A stretch of 64,000 nucleotides of DNA from Streptomyces griseiscabiei (GCF_020010925.1 NZ_JAGJBZ010000002.1:1860001-1924000); one strand, 5' to 3'. Counted from the first letter of the stretch, positions 25,759-36,223 are shown. Numbers and translations are program-made. The notes: generated by a model not told the origin, from the letters alone.

Positions 25759-26835
25759 ATGACGCAGCAGTCCGAGTCGACCACCACCACGACCACGACC
25801 GCCACGACCACGACCACCGCCACGACGACCACCGGAGGTCCGGGGGCGTCCGGATCCTTCCTCGTCCCGCCCCTGGCCGAGCCCCGGCCGCTGGGGGAAC
25901 GGCGGCGCTGGCCGCGCTCCTTCGCCGACCGGCTCACCACACCCCTGCCCGGCCTGAAGGCCATGGCCCGGTTCGCCCGCGAGGGCTCGGTCCGGCCCGG
26001 TGCCGAGGGGCTCGCCGACATCCCGCGACTGCCGTACGAGCCCGCCCCGTTGCCCCGGGTGGACACCCGGACCGTCGCCGTCTCCTGGGCGGGGCACGCG
26101 AGTTGGGTGGTGCGGATCGGCGGGCTCACCGTCCTCACCGACCCGGTCTGGTCGCGCCGGATCCTCGGCACACCCGCCCGGATCACCCCCGTCGGCATCG
26201 ACTGGGAGGCACTGCCCCGCGTGGACGCGGTGGTCGTCTCGCACAACCACTACGACCACCTCGACGCCCCCACGCTGGCGAGACTCCCGCGCGACACCCC
26301 GGTGTTCGTCCCCGCCGGGCTGGGCCGCTGGTTCCGGCGGCGCCGGTTCCGCCGGGTCACCGAGCTGGACTGGTGGGAGGCGGCCGAACTGGACGGCGTC
26401 CGCTTCGACTTCGTACCGGCCCACCACTGGTCCAGGCGGACCCTCACCGACACCTGCCGCTCGCTGTGGGGCGGCTGGGTGCTCACGGACCCCGACGGCC
26501 GGCGCCTCTACTTCGCCGGCGACACCGGCTACGGCCACTGGTTCTCCCTCATCGGCCGCCGCTACCCCGGCATCGACCTGGCGCTGCTCCCGATCGGCGC
26601 CTACGACCCCCGCTGGTGGCTCGACGACGTCCACTGCGACCCGGAGGAGGCCGTCCGCGCCTTCCAGGACCTCGGCGCCCGCCGTATGGCCCCCATGCAC
26701 TGGGCCACCTTCGTCCTGTCGGCGGAACCGGTCCTGGAACCCCTGACACGGGTGCGGACGGCGTGGACGGCGGCCGGCCTGCCCCGCGAGAACCTGTGGG
26801 ACCTGCCGGTGGGCGGCTCCCGGGTGCTGGGATGA
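25759..26835 (+). CDS. metallo-beta-lactamase-fold hydrolase (NAPE-PLD/UlaG-like)
   Basis: 358 residues. The MBL fold begins with VSWAGHASWVVRIGGLTVLTDPVWSRR, typical of the lipoprotein/NAPE-PLD-like subfamily. The metal site follows the order SHNHYDHLDAPT (HxHxDH, residues 161-166), PAHHWS, FAGDTGYGHWF (metal-bridging Asp) and PMHWATF (last His). All ligands are present, so it should bind two metals; the substrate could be a phosphodiester or N-acyl lipid. The first 25 residues are an odd Thr/Ala-only run (coded by ACC/ACG), not a recognisable signal peptide. Preceded by a likely operon partner that is lysine-free. Confidence 0.82.
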   Translation: MTQQSESTTTTTTTATTTTTATTTTGGPGASGSFLVPPLAEPRPLGERRRWPRSFADRLTTPLPGLKAMARFAREGSVRPGAEGLADIPRLPYEPAPLPRVDTRTVAVSWAGHASWVVRIGGLTVLTDPVWSRRILGTPARITPVGIDWEALPRVDAVVVSHNHYDHLDAPTLARLPRDTPVFVPAGLGRWFRRRRFRRVTELDWWEAAELDGVRFDFVPAHHWSRRTLTDTCRSLWGGWVLTDPDGRRLYFAGDTGYGHWFSLIGRRYPGIDLALLPIGAYDPRWWLDDVHCDPEEAVRAFQDLGARRMAPMHWATFVLSAEPVLEPLTRVRTAWTAAGLPRENLWDLPVGGSRVLG

Positions 26836-26910
26836 CGGGCAGGGAAGCGGGTCCCGGGTGCCGGAACGGCGGGCAGGGGAGGGGGTCCTGGCGGGCAGGG
26901 GAGCGGGTCC
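26835..26910. repeat. three tandem copies of a 20-bp repeat
   Basis: Copies at 26835-26854, 26869-26888 and 26891-26910 share GCGGGCAGGGGAGCGGGTCC with one or two differences. They fill the gap between the convergent MBL-fold and DedA genes and end at the DedA stop codon. There is no coding role. Confidence 0.75.
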
Positions 26911-27527
26911 TATCGGACGACCCGCCGCCACACGCTCGGCACCACACTGATCAGCAGCGTCAGCCCGACCGCCGCCAGCACCCCTTCCCAGGGCTCCGCG
27001 AACAACGACCCGCCCAGAATCCCGATCAGCTGATACGTCACGGCCCACGCGAGGCACGCCGGCAGATTCCCCCGCGCGAACCGCCGCAACGGCATCTTCG
27101 CCATCAGACAGGCCAGCATCACCGGAATCCGCCCGGCCGGCATCAGCCGGGACAGGACCAGCACGGTCACCCCGTGGTCCTCCAGCTTCGCCTGGGCCTG
27201 CGCGAGCCGGTCCTCCGGTGCCCGGCGGCGGATCGCCTCCAGCCAGCGCGAGCCGTTCCTGGAGCCCATTCCGCGCCGCCCCAGCCAGTACAGCGCGATG
27301 TCCCCGAGGAACGCGGCGACCGACGCCACCACGAACACCAGCAGCAGCGCGAACGGCGCCGCCTGATGGAACGCCACCACCGCCGCCGAACTGACCAGCG
27401 CCCCGGTCGGCACCACCGGCACCAGCGCCCCGATCAGCACCAGCAGGAACAGCGTCGGATAGCCGATCGCCTGCTGCGTCGACTGCTGCGGCAGGGGAGT
27501 GCCGCTCACGGCCGCGAGGAGGTTCAC
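26910..27527 (-). CDS. DedA/VTT-domain membrane protein
   Basis: 205 residues with four to five hydrophobic segments. The VTT/DedA core includes FLLVLIGALVPVVPTGALVSSAAVVAF, LGDIALYWLGRRGMGSR and VLVLSRLMPAGRIPVMLACLMAKMPLRRFARGN. The RxxPxxR-like turn is the family hallmark. DedA proteins are proposed lipid scramblases or undecaprenyl-phosphate flippases. The GTG start overlaps the stop of the upstream MBL-fold gene, so the pair is an operon, which may hint that the hydrolase acts on a lipid. Confidence 0.85.
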   Translation of the reverse strand: MNLLAAVSGTPLPQQSTQQAIGYPTLFLLVLIGALVPVVPTGALVSSAAVVAFHQAAPFALLLVFVVASVAAFLGDIALYWLGRRGMGSRNGSRWLEAIRRRAPEDRLAQAQAKLEDHGVTVLVLSRLMPAGRIPVMLACLMAKMPLRRFARGNLPACLAWAVTYQLIGILGGSLFAEPWEGVLAAVGLTLLISVVPSVWRRVVR

Positions 27528-28297
27528 CGGGACACCTCTGGCCGTACGCTCTCCCCGTGCCCCAGCCGGTGCACGGCCACCTCGGGAGCGTGCGCGGCGG
27601 CGAGGCGTACGAACTCCTCGCCGGGGGCGTGGAATTCATGGGGGCGCACGGCGTCCATCCCGATCGGCCAGTACGTGCCGTAGTGCACGGGAACCGCGCT
27701 CCGGGGCGCGAGCAGCGCAAGCGCCTGGGCCGCGCGCCCCGCGTCCAGATGCCCCTCGCCGAGGTACGGCCCCCAGCCGCCGACCGGCAGCAGCGCCACG
27801 TCGACCGGTCCGACCTCCCGGGCCATGTCCGGGAACAGCCCGGTGTCCCCGGCGAAGTAGGTCCGCGCCTCCCCCTCGACGACGAAGCCGAGCGCGGGCG
27901 AACGGTGCGGCCCGACCGGCAGCCGCCGTCCGTCGTGCCGGGCGGGGACGGCACGTACGGCCAGGTCACCGACCCTGAGCTCGTCCCCGGCGGCCATCTC
28001 GGAGAGCCGTAGATGCGCCAGCCTGCGCAGCCCCGGGACCTGGCGCGCCGCGCCCTTCGGCACCACCAGCCGCGTCCCCGGGGCGAGCCGGGCCAGCGAC
28101 GGGACATGCAGATGGTCGGCGTGCAGATGCGACACGAGCGCGACGTCCGCGACAGCCGCCTCCGGCGGGGGAGGCGCACCCCGGCGCCTTCGCAGATGTG
28201 CGAGCCGGCGCGCGAACAGGGGGTCGGTGAGCACCCTCGTCCCCGAGTCCTCCACGGTGCAGGTCGCATGACCCCACCAGGTGATCTCCACCGGCAC
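27524..28297 (-). CDS. metallo-beta-lactamase-fold hydrolase (UlaG-like)
   Basis: 257 residues. It starts with EITWWGHATCTVEDSGTRVLTDPLFARR, the UlaG/NAPE-PLD-type opening. Metal ligands are SHLHADHLH (HxHxDH, about 56-62), VPARHDGRR, YFAGDTGLF and VPVHYGTYWP. The ligand set is complete. It is only distantly similar to the other MBL-fold protein (25759-26835) and lacks its N-terminal extension. Translational coupling to DedA is the main functional clue. Confidence 0.85.
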   Translation of the reverse strand: MPVEITWWGHATCTVEDSGTRVLTDPLFARRLAHLRRRRGAPPPPEAAVADVALVSHLHADHLHVPSLARLAPGTRLVVPKGAARQVPGLRRLAHLRLSEMAAGDELRVGDLAVRAVPARHDGRRLPVGPHRSPALGFVVEGEARTYFAGDTGLFPDMAREVGPVDVALLPVGGWGPYLGEGHLDAGRAAQALALLAPRSAVPVHYGTYWPIGMDAVRPHEFHAPGEEFVRLAAAHAPEVAVHRLGHGESVRPEVSR

Positions 28298-28316
28298 TCC
28301 GTTCGCCTCCTTCGCG

Positions 28317-28346
28317 CTACTCCCCCGAGCCTACGGGCTGGAGTAG
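28317..28346. promoter_or_regulatory. dyad in the divergent MBL/recombinase-like gap
   Basis: CTACTCC at 28317-28323 and GGAGTAG at 28340-28346 are perfect inverted 7-mers, with an inner AGCC/GGCT pair. The site lies between the divergent genes starting at 28297 and 28421 and could be an operator shared by both. Confidence 0.35.
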
Positions 28347-28420
28347 GGTCTGCGGCCTGGGCCTGTCCGGCGGATCATGCCGTGGACGGGGCCCGGACCC
28401 GGAGGGGGAGGGGGGACACC

Positions 28421-28849
28421 ATGGGCGACAGGGGAAACGGGCGCGGGGCGGTGGTGCGGGTCGCGGCGATAGCGAGCCTGACACCGCTGGAGGAGCTGGA
28501 GGCGGATCCCTTCCTGGTCGACTCCCGCAGCCAGCACGCCATGTGCGCCGACTGGGCCGCCGAGCGCGGCTATGTGATCACCCGCGAACTGCTCGTACGC
28601 GGTCTGCGCCCCGACCACTGCGCCCTGTGGGTCGATGTCGACGCCGGTCTCGTCGACCTCTTCGTCGCCCCCAGCCACCGCGTCCTCGAACGCGCCCTCG
28701 CCTCCGTCGACGACTTCACCGCCGAGTGCGCGCGACGCGGCATCCGCGTCGAGACCGTCGGCCACGCCGAGCCCGCCTACGACGCCCAGATGAAGGCCCA
28801 CGTCCACCGCCGCCTCTCCATGCCGACAGCGGGCTACGACGGCCGCTGA
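28421..28849 (+). CDS. small protein resembling a degenerate serine-recombinase (resolvase) N-terminal domain
   Basis: 142 residues. The pattern tracks the resolvase catalytic domain: a first strand VVRVAAIASLTPLEE where active enzymes read AIYARVST, then SQHAMCADWAAERGYVITRELLV, LWVDVDAGLVDLFVAPSHRVLERALASVDDFTAECARRGIRVETV. The SHRVLER stretch mimics the LDRLxR motif. The nucleophilic Ser position reads Thr and the first Arg reads Ser, and there is no DNA-binding domain, so recombinase activity is unlikely. It may be a domesticated regulatory or dimerisation module. ATG 28421 is preceded by GGAGGGGGAGGGGG. Homology is my inference from pattern alone. Confidence 0.6.
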   Translation: MGDRGNGRGAVVRVAAIASLTPLEELEADPFLVDSRSQHAMCADWAAERGYVITRELLVRGLRPDHCALWVDVDAGLVDLFVAPSHRVLERALASVDDFTAECARRGIRVETVGHAEPAYDAQMKAHVHRRLSMPTAGYDGR

Positions 28850-28973
28850 GCGTGGGCCGAAGGTGCCCCGCGGGGCCGGGTCGTGCCCCCGTGCCACCCC
28901 GGAACGCCACCCCGGCGCCCCCACCCCGTATGACAGTCTGAGCACAGGAAACGGGACGTAAGGGTGGCCGGAC

Positions 28974-31145
28974 GTGGGCGGTGGTCGTTGGCGGAGCCTG
29001 GCGAGCGGAGTCTGGCGGATGCTCGCCGTGTGGGCGGTGTCCACCCTCACGATGCTCGTGCTCGCGGGCGCCCTGCCCGATTTCCGGCTGCAGTCCCGGT
29101 CCGGTGAGAGCGCCACCCAGATCGCGGTGACCGCGGCCTTCGGCGCCGGCGCCTTCGGTCTGCTCTCCTCGCTCGTGTGGCCGCTGCTGGTGCGCGCCCT
29201 GCTGCTGGTCCCGGCGCTCGTCCTAGGTCTGCTCGTCTTCTTCCTCAACGGCTCCCTGCTGCTGCTCGCCCTGCGCCTCAACCCCTCCGGGCAGGGCGCC
29301 GCCGCCCCCGAGACCGCCGTGGTGGTCGCCGCCGTGATGTCCGCCGTCGCCTCCGCCACCGGCGGCGCCCTCGCCGTACGGGACGACGACGCCTACCGCC
29401 GCCGGCTGTACCGGCTGGCCGACCGCCGCCGCAGGCACGCCGACGGGCGCCCGGGGCCCGCCGGTCCCGGCACGGTCTTCCTCCAGCTCGACGGGGTCGG
29501 CCACGACGTCCTGGAGGCGGCGACGGAGAAGGGCCTCATGCCGACCGTGGCCGCCTGGCTCGGCCGTTCGCCGGACGGCACCGCGCCCCCCGGGCCCGCC
29601 CCCCGGCCCAGCCACCGGCTCACCCCGTGGCGCACCGACTGGTCCAGCCAGACCGGCGCCAGCCAGCTCGGCATCCTGCACGGCACCAACCACGACGTGC
29701 CCGCCTTCCGCTGGTACGAGAAGGACACCCGGGAGGTGATGGTCTGCAACCGGCCCTCCAGCGCCGCCGAACTGCAGCGCCGGGCCATCGACCGCACCGG
29801 CGACGGCGGTCTGCTCACCGTCGACGGCGCCAGCCGCGGCAATCTCTTCAGCGGCGGCGCCGAGCAGCTCGCGCTGGTCCTGTCGATCGCGGCCCGCCGG
29901 GGCCGGCGGAACCGTTCCCGCGCCGGGTACTTCGCCTACTTCTCCGACCCGGCCAACGCCGTCCGTACCGCCATGTCCTTCGTCGCCGACGTCTGCCGCG
30001 AGATCGGCCAGTCCACCCGCGCCCGGGTCGCGCAGCAGCGGCCCCGCGTCAAGCGCGGCGGTCTCTACCCGTTCATCCGCGCCTTCGCGACCGTAGTCGA
30101 GCGCGATGTCGTGGTCTCCGCGGTGATCGGGGACATGTTCGCGGGCCGCGCCGCGATCTACGCGGACCTGGTGGCGTACGACGAGGTCGCCCACCACTCC
30201 GGCCCGCACAGCCGGGACGCGGCGAAGGTCCTCGAACGCCTCGACCGCTCCCTCGCGCTGATCGCCCAGGTCGCCGAACACGCCCCGCGCGCCTACCGGA
30301 TCGTGCTCCTCTCCGACCACGGCCAGAGCCCCGGCGAGACCTTCCTGGGGCGCTACGGCCTCACCCTCGGCAATCTGGTCCGGGCCGGCTGCGGTCTGCC
30401 CGTGCCGCGCCGGGCCCGGCGCACCCACAGCGGTGCCGAGGCCCGCGCGGCGGTCCGGGCCGCGCTGCGCATCCCCGTCGAGGAGGGCGTCGAGGAGCAC
30501 CGGCCGACGCGCCGCTCCGAGCCCATCGTCCTCGCCTCCGGCAACCTCGGCCTGGTCTCCTTCCCGGACACCTCCCACCGGCTGAGCCGCGAGGAGATCG
30601 ACGCCCGCCACCCGGCCCTGCTCTCCACCCTCGCCAACCACCCCGGCATCGGCTTCGTCCTGGTCCGCAGCGAGGAGCACGGCGGCGTCGTCCTCGGCGC
30701 GCACGGCGCGGAGATCCCCGTCGACGAGCTGAGCGACGAACGCCCGGGCCCCCTCGCCGACTTCGGCCCCGGTGCCGCCGACGCCGTCCGCCGCACCCAC
30801 GGCTTCCCGCACACCGCCGACATCATGGTCAACTCCTGGTACGACCCCGCCGAAGGCGAAGTCCTCGCCTTCGAGGAACAGATCGGCTCCCACGGCGGCC
30901 TCGGCGGCTGCCAGTCCCGCCCCTTCCTGATGTCGCCCCTGGCCCTCTCCGCCCCGGTGGAGGACGACGAGCCCCTGGTGGGCGCGGAACACATCCACCG
31001 GGTACTGCGACGCTGGCTCAGGGAATCGAACGGCCCCCAGGTACCCCTGGCCCACGGCAGCGCGCCCCAAAGGGGCGCGGGGAACGGCGCGACCAGCCAC
31101 GACGAACCCGCACCCGCCAAGGAACAGAACCCGGCAGACGCATAG
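28974..31145 (+). CDS. membrane-bound alkaline-phosphatase-superfamily phosphodiesterase with holin-like N-terminus
   Basis: 723 residues. Four hydrophobic helices in the first 140 residues resemble the phage-holin-family (Phage_holin_4_2) module. A large type I phosphodiesterase/nucleotide pyrophosphatase-like domain follows, with VFLQLDGVGHDVL at its start (metal-binding Asp) and VLLSDHGQSPGETF near 440 (second metal site), plus VAYDEVAHHSG. The active site probably faces the cytoplasm or exterior depending on helix number. The last 28 residues are encoded by a diverged copy of a dispersed intergenic repeat, giving an odd Gln/Gly/Ala-rich tail. GTG start at 28974 after AAGGGTGG. Confidence 0.8.
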   Translation: MGGGRWRSLASGVWRMLAVWAVSTLTMLVLAGALPDFRLQSRSGESATQIAVTAAFGAGAFGLLSSLVWPLLVRALLLVPALVLGLLVFFLNGSLLLLALRLNPSGQGAAAPETAVVVAAVMSAVASATGGALAVRDDDAYRRRLYRLADRRRRHADGRPGPAGPGTVFLQLDGVGHDVLEAATEKGLMPTVAAWLGRSPDGTAPPGPAPRPSHRLTPWRTDWSSQTGASQLGILHGTNHDVPAFRWYEKDTREVMVCNRPSSAAELQRRAIDRTGDGGLLTVDGASRGNLFSGGAEQLALVLSIAARRGRRNRSRAGYFAYFSDPANAVRTAMSFVADVCREIGQSTRARVAQQRPRVKRGGLYPFIRAFATVVERDVVVSAVIGDMFAGRAAIYADLVAYDEVAHHSGPHSRDAAKVLERLDRSLALIAQVAEHAPRAYRIVLLSDHGQSPGETFLGRYGLTLGNLVRAGCGLPVPRRARRTHSGAEARAAVRAALRIPVEEGVEEHRPTRRSEPIVLASGNLGLVSFPDTSHRLSREEIDARHPALLSTLANHPGIGFVLVRSEEHGGVVLGAHGAEIPVDELSDERPGPLADFGPGAADAVRRTHGFPHTADIMVNSWYDPAEGEVLAFEEQIGSHGGLGGCQSRPFLMSPLALSAPVEDDEPLVGAEHIHRVLRRWLRESNGPQVPLAHGSAPQRGAGNGATSHDEPAPAKEQNPADA
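31061..31118. repeat. dispersed repeat copy inside the 3' end of a coding region
   Basis: An 8-bp stem, 31061-31068 with 31072-31079, is followed by a diverged copy of the right arm of the 12359 element (GGGGCGCGGGGAACGGCGCG, then CGACCAGCC and CCCGCACCCG). Reading frame 28974-31145 runs straight through it. Confidence 0.7.
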
Positions 31146-31272
31146 GCAGCCGCAGAGATGAGGCTCGCGGGCGCCGGAGTGTGATCGGATGGGGCACGGA
31201 CCCCGGCAACGGGACCCCGGCAAGGGGCTCCTGGCAACGGGACCGCATCGTGACCCATCGAAAGGACTCATC

Positions 31273-31698
31273 GTGGCCACCACGCGCACCGCACACACCG
31301 TCTGGGAAGGCGAGCTGCTCAAGGGCACCGGCACCGTCACCTTCGACTCCTCCGGCATCGGTTCGCAGCCGGTGTCGTGGCCGTCGCGCGCGGAGCAGGC
31401 GAACGGCAAGACCAGCCCCGAGGAGCTGATCGCGGCCGCCCACTCCAGCTGCTTCTCCATGGCGCTCTCGCACGGCCTCACCGGCGCGGGCACCCCGCCC
31501 ACCCGTCTGGAGACGAAGGCCGACGTGACCTTCCAGCCCGGCGAGGGCATCACCGGCATCCACCTCTCCGTGCGCGGCGAGGTCCCCGGTCTGGACGAGG
31601 CCGCCTTCCAGGAGGCGGCCGAGGGCGCAAAGAAGAACTGCCCGGTCAGCCAGGCCCTGACCGGCACGACGATCACGCTGACTGCCGAACTGGTCTGA
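31273..31698 (+). CDS. OsmC-family peroxidase
   Basis: 141-residue OsmC/Ohr-superfamily thiol peroxidase of the OsmC clade, which detoxifies organic hydroperoxides. Catalytic Cys residues are in [16 protein letters not shown] (Cys near 57) and [13 protein letters not shown] (Cys near 121); both are present. The catalytic Arg/Glu region is [16 protein letters not shown]. The GTG start at 31273 follows AAAGGA with good spacing; the open frame upstream to 31189 lacks a ribosome site. OsmC is an osmotic and stationary-phase stress protein in other bacteria, in line with neighbouring dnaK. Confidence 0.92.
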   Translation: MATTRTAHTVWEGELLKGTGTVTFDSSGIGSQPVSWPSRAEQANGKTSPEELIAAAHSSCFSMALSHGLTGAGTPPTRLETKADVTFQPGEGITGIHLSVRGEVPGLDEAAFQEAAEGAKKNCPVSQALTGTTITLTAELV

Positions 31699-31749
31699 CG
31701 GTCTGCTTCGCGCGCCCCGTCGCCGCCCCATTGACAAGGACCCACTCAA

Positions 31750-31772
31750 GTTTTGTGCTGGTGGTGGGGATA
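31750..31772 (+). promoter_or_regulatory. candidate SigB-like promoter of dnaK
   Basis: GTTT at 31750-31753, 13-nt spacer, GGGATA at 31767-31772. The spacer is one base shorter than the usual 14-16. No HrcA CIRCE element or HspR repeat (HAIR) was seen upstream, unlike the usual heat-shock dnaK operon. Confidence 0.35.
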
Positions 31773-31822
31773 TGTGGCGGAACCTTGCGGATCCTTGCGG
31801 ATCTCGCTGGAAGGGGACGGCG

Positions 31823-33763
<1,941 letters not shown>

Positions 33764-33805
33764 GCCCCGCGCGGGTGACGGCGCGGGCGGGGTGAGCGGC
33801 GCGGC

Positions 33806-34669
33806 TCAGTATCTGTCGCGGTACCGCTTCAGGATCTCCCGCGTCGCCTCGGCGGACGCCGCGTGCGCGGCCATGTGGTCGAGGACTTCGAGGTGGAGGG
33901 CCACCTCGGTGCGGGAGTCGAGGTAGAGGGCGCCGGTGAGGTACTCCGTGTAGACCATGTCGGGGAGTTCGGGTTCGGCGAAGCGGAAGAGGGAGAACGG
34001 GGCGTAGGTGCCCGGGTGGGGCCCGCTGGCGAACTCGCAGACCTGGAGGATCACATGGTCCTTCTCGGTGATCTCCAGCAGCCTGTCGATCTGGTCGCGC
34101 ATGACCTGGGAGCGGATGCTCACCGGCCGCATGAGGGCTGTCTCGTCCATGATCACCCAGAGGTGCGGCGGCCTCTCCTGGGTGAGGAGTTTCTGTCTCG
34201 CCATCCGCAACGACACATGGCGTTCGATGGTCTCGGATCCGGTCTGGCCGACCGTCCCGGCCTCCATCACCGCCCGCGCGTACTCCTCGGTCTGCAGCAT
34301 CCCCGGCACGAAGTGCGGCTCGTACTGCCGGATCAGATGGGCCGCGCCCTCCAGGCTGACGTAGACGCTGAACCAGTCGGGCAGCACATCGTGGAACCGC
34401 TGCCACCAGCCCGGCTTGTTCGCCTCCTCGGCCAGCCTCACGAAGGCGACGACCTCGGGCTCGGTGACGCCGTACGTCGTCAGCAGGACCTGTACGTACG
34501 GGATCTTCAGCGCGACATCGGCGGTCTCCATGCGCCGTACGGTCGCCGGGGCGACCCGTAGGACGCGTGCCGCCTCCTCGCGTCTGAGCCCGGCGGCCTC
34601 CCGCAGTTCCTGGAGCCGTCTTCCGAGCACCACCTGGCCCACGGTGGGCGCGGCCCGCCGCTCACTCAC
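33806..34669 (-). CDS. XRE-family HTH regulator with DUF5753 domain
   Basis: 287 residues. An N-terminal helix-turn-helix (residues about 12-65: [45 protein letters not shown]) is followed by the DUF5753 domain ([47 protein letters not shown]), typical of the very large streptomycete family that includes Scr1/BldB-partner-type regulators. These genes are normally followed by a small DUF397 gene, but none is present here. I prefer the GTG at 34669 over the GTG at 34684 because GGGGAGG sits 6 nt before it. Confidence 0.88.
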   Translation of the reverse strand: MSERRAAPTVGQVVLGRRLQELREAAGLRREEAARVLRVAPATVRRMETADVALKIPYVQVLLTTYGVTEPEVVAFVRLAEEANKPGWWQRFHDVLPDWFSVYVSLEGAAHLIRQYEPHFVPGMLQTEEYARAVMEAGTVGQTGSETIERHVSLRMARQKLLTQERPPHLWVIMDETALMRPVSIRSQVMRDQIDRLLEITEKDHVILQVCEFASGPHPGTYAPFSLFRFAEPELPDMVYTEYLTGALYLDSRTEVALHLEVLDHMAAHAASAEATREILKRYRDRY

Positions 34670-34893
34670 GCCACGCCTCCCCACGCGCCGAGATACCTCA
34701 CCAGTCTGTCATGCCCCGGTGGACATCTCACAGGGCCGACCGGAACGCGGCCCCCGCGCCCGCTCCCCGGTCACGACGACCCCACACGGTACGGGGCGCC
34801 ATGACCTCGGAGGTAATCGACCGCGGTACGCCCCGAGGGGCAGGGTGGGATCACCGATTCCGACAAACACCTCGACGGAGGGTGAGATTCCTC

Positions 34894-35337
34894 ATGTCCG
34901 TGCCCGCCATGCCCGCTGCCCGGCTCGCCGTACTCGCCCGCACCACCGACGCCCGGACCATGCTGCGCCGCTTCCTGGCCGCCGACGCCGCCGTGACCGG
35001 TGCGAACGGGCTCGCCTACCTTCTCGCGGCGGGTCCCCTCGGCCGCCTCCTCGGGGTCGGCTCCGGACTGCTCCTCGCCCTCGGCGCGTTCCTCACCGTG
35101 TACGCGGCGGCCGTCGCCCTGCTGGCCTCGCGCGCGCGTCCGCCGGTGACGCCCGTCCGCGCCGCGATCGAGGCCAACCTCGCCTGGGCGGTCCTCAGCC
35201 TCCTCGCCCTGCTTCTGTGGCTGGCCCCGAGCACGGCGGGCGCGGTGTGGACGCTGCTCCAGGCGGTCACCGTGGCCGGGTTCGCGGCGGTCCAGTACGT
35301 CGCCCTCGGCGCGACCGGTGACCGTCCCAGGCGCTGA
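34894..35337 (+). CDS. small integral membrane protein, four predicted helices
   Basis: 147 residues with hydrophobic segments at roughly 28-48, 54-76, 95-115 and 118-138: FLAADAAVTGANGLAYLLAA, LLGVGSGLLLALGAFLTVYAAAVALLA, LAWAVLSLLALLLWLA and AVWTLLQAVTVAGFAAVQYVALG. Unknown function; comparable small four-helix proteins are common in actinobacteria. GGAGGG at 34877-34882 supports the ATG at 34894. An upstream ATG at 34801 would add an Arg-rich stretch with no ribosome site. Confidence 0.65.
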   Translation: MSVPAMPAARLAVLARTTDARTMLRRFLAADAAVTGANGLAYLLAAGPLGRLLGVGSGLLLALGAFLTVYAAAVALLASRARPPVTPVRAAIEANLAWAVLSLLALLLWLAPSTAGAVWTLLQAVTVAGFAAVQYVALGATGDRPRR

Positions 35338-35344
35338 CCAGCCG

Positions 35345-36190
35345 TCAGGACATCAGCCCGTGCAGATACTTGACCGTCGCCGGGTCGGCCGGGAGGAACG
35401 TCTCGATGGCCAGCTCGGCCACGGTCACGTCCATCGGGGTGTTGAAGGTGGAGACCGAGGAGACGAAGGACAGCACCCGGCCCTCGTGCTCGATCCGCAT
35501 CGGCAGCGCGAAATAGGCCGCCGCCTCCGCCCCGGCGCCGCCGCCGGGCTCGTCCTCGGGCGTGCCGGGCGGCAGCGGATACGCCGCCACCTCCTCGTAC
35601 AGCGCGCGCAGCGGCTCGGACCGGTGCAGCGCGACCTGGCGTTCCATCTGCCCCAGGAGGTGCCCGCGCCAGGCGCGAAGGTTCCGGATGCGGGGCGCCA
35701 TGCCCTCGGGGTGCAGGGTCAGCCGCATCGCGTTGAGCGGCGGTGCGAGCAGCGACTCGGGGACACCGTCGAGCAGCATGAGGATGCCCCGGTTGGCGGC
35801 CATGACGTCGTACGTCGCGTTCATCACCAGCGCCGGATACGGCTCGTAGCCCTGGATCAGCCGCTCCATGCCCTCCCGCAGCGCGGCCATCGACGGGTCG
35901 TCGAGCGGGGTCTGCGGATAGCGCGGGGCGTAACCGGCCGCGAGGAGCAGCGCGTTGCGGTCCCGGACGGGGACGTCCAGATGCTCGGCGAGCCGGAGCA
36001 CCATCTCCTCGCTGGGGCGGGAGCGGCCGGTCTCGACGAAACTGATGTGCCGCGCCGAGGAACCGGCCCGCAGCGCCAACTCCAGCTGGCTGACCCGCCG
36101 TTGCTCCCGCCAGGCCCGCAGCAGCGGGCCCACGCCCTGGTCGGAGGGGACGGCGGGGCGGCCCGGGGAACCGGTCGGGGCAGAGGTCAT
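35345..36190 (-). CDS. XRE-family regulator with MmyB-type ligand-binding domain
   Basis: 281 residues. An HTH occupies about 25-85 (VGPLLRAWREQRRVSQLELALRAGSSARHISFVETGRSRPSEEMVLRLAEHLDVP). The C-terminal MmyB-like PAS-related domain follows: LLAAGYAPRYPQTPLDDPSM, MNATYDVMAANRGILMLLDG and FFLPADPATVKYL-like end. Members bind a fatty acid or other small hydrophobic ligand. A 12-bp perfect palindrome 34 nt upstream is a likely autoregulatory operator. It is convergent with the small membrane protein. Confidence 0.88.
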   Translation of the reverse strand: MTSAPTGSPGRPAVPSDQGVGPLLRAWREQRRVSQLELALRAGSSARHISFVETGRSRPSEEMVLRLAEHLDVPVRDRNALLLAAGYAPRYPQTPLDDPSMAALREGMERLIQGYEPYPALVMNATYDVMAANRGILMLLDGVPESLLAPPLNAMRLTLHPEGMAPRIRNLRAWRGHLLGQMERQVALHRSEPLRALYEEVAAYPLPPGTPEDEPGGGAGAEAAAYFALPMRIEHEGRVLSFVSSVSTFNTPMDVTVAELAIETFLPADPATVKYLHGLMS

Positions 36191-36223
36191 ACGGAAAACG
36201 TAGCCGAGGCGATCGGGAAACGG

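Noticed and set aside
25513..28269. 918-codon minus-strand frame across the aminotransferase-fold, MBL and DedA genes
   Set aside because: Crosses three genes with intact motifs in other frames and contains no recognisable domain.
31690..31822. HAIR/HspR or CIRCE element before dnaK
   Set aside because: No CTTGAGT-N7-ACTCAAG-like or TTAGCACTC-type inverted repeat found; only ACTCAAG occurs once at 31744-31750, without its partner arm.
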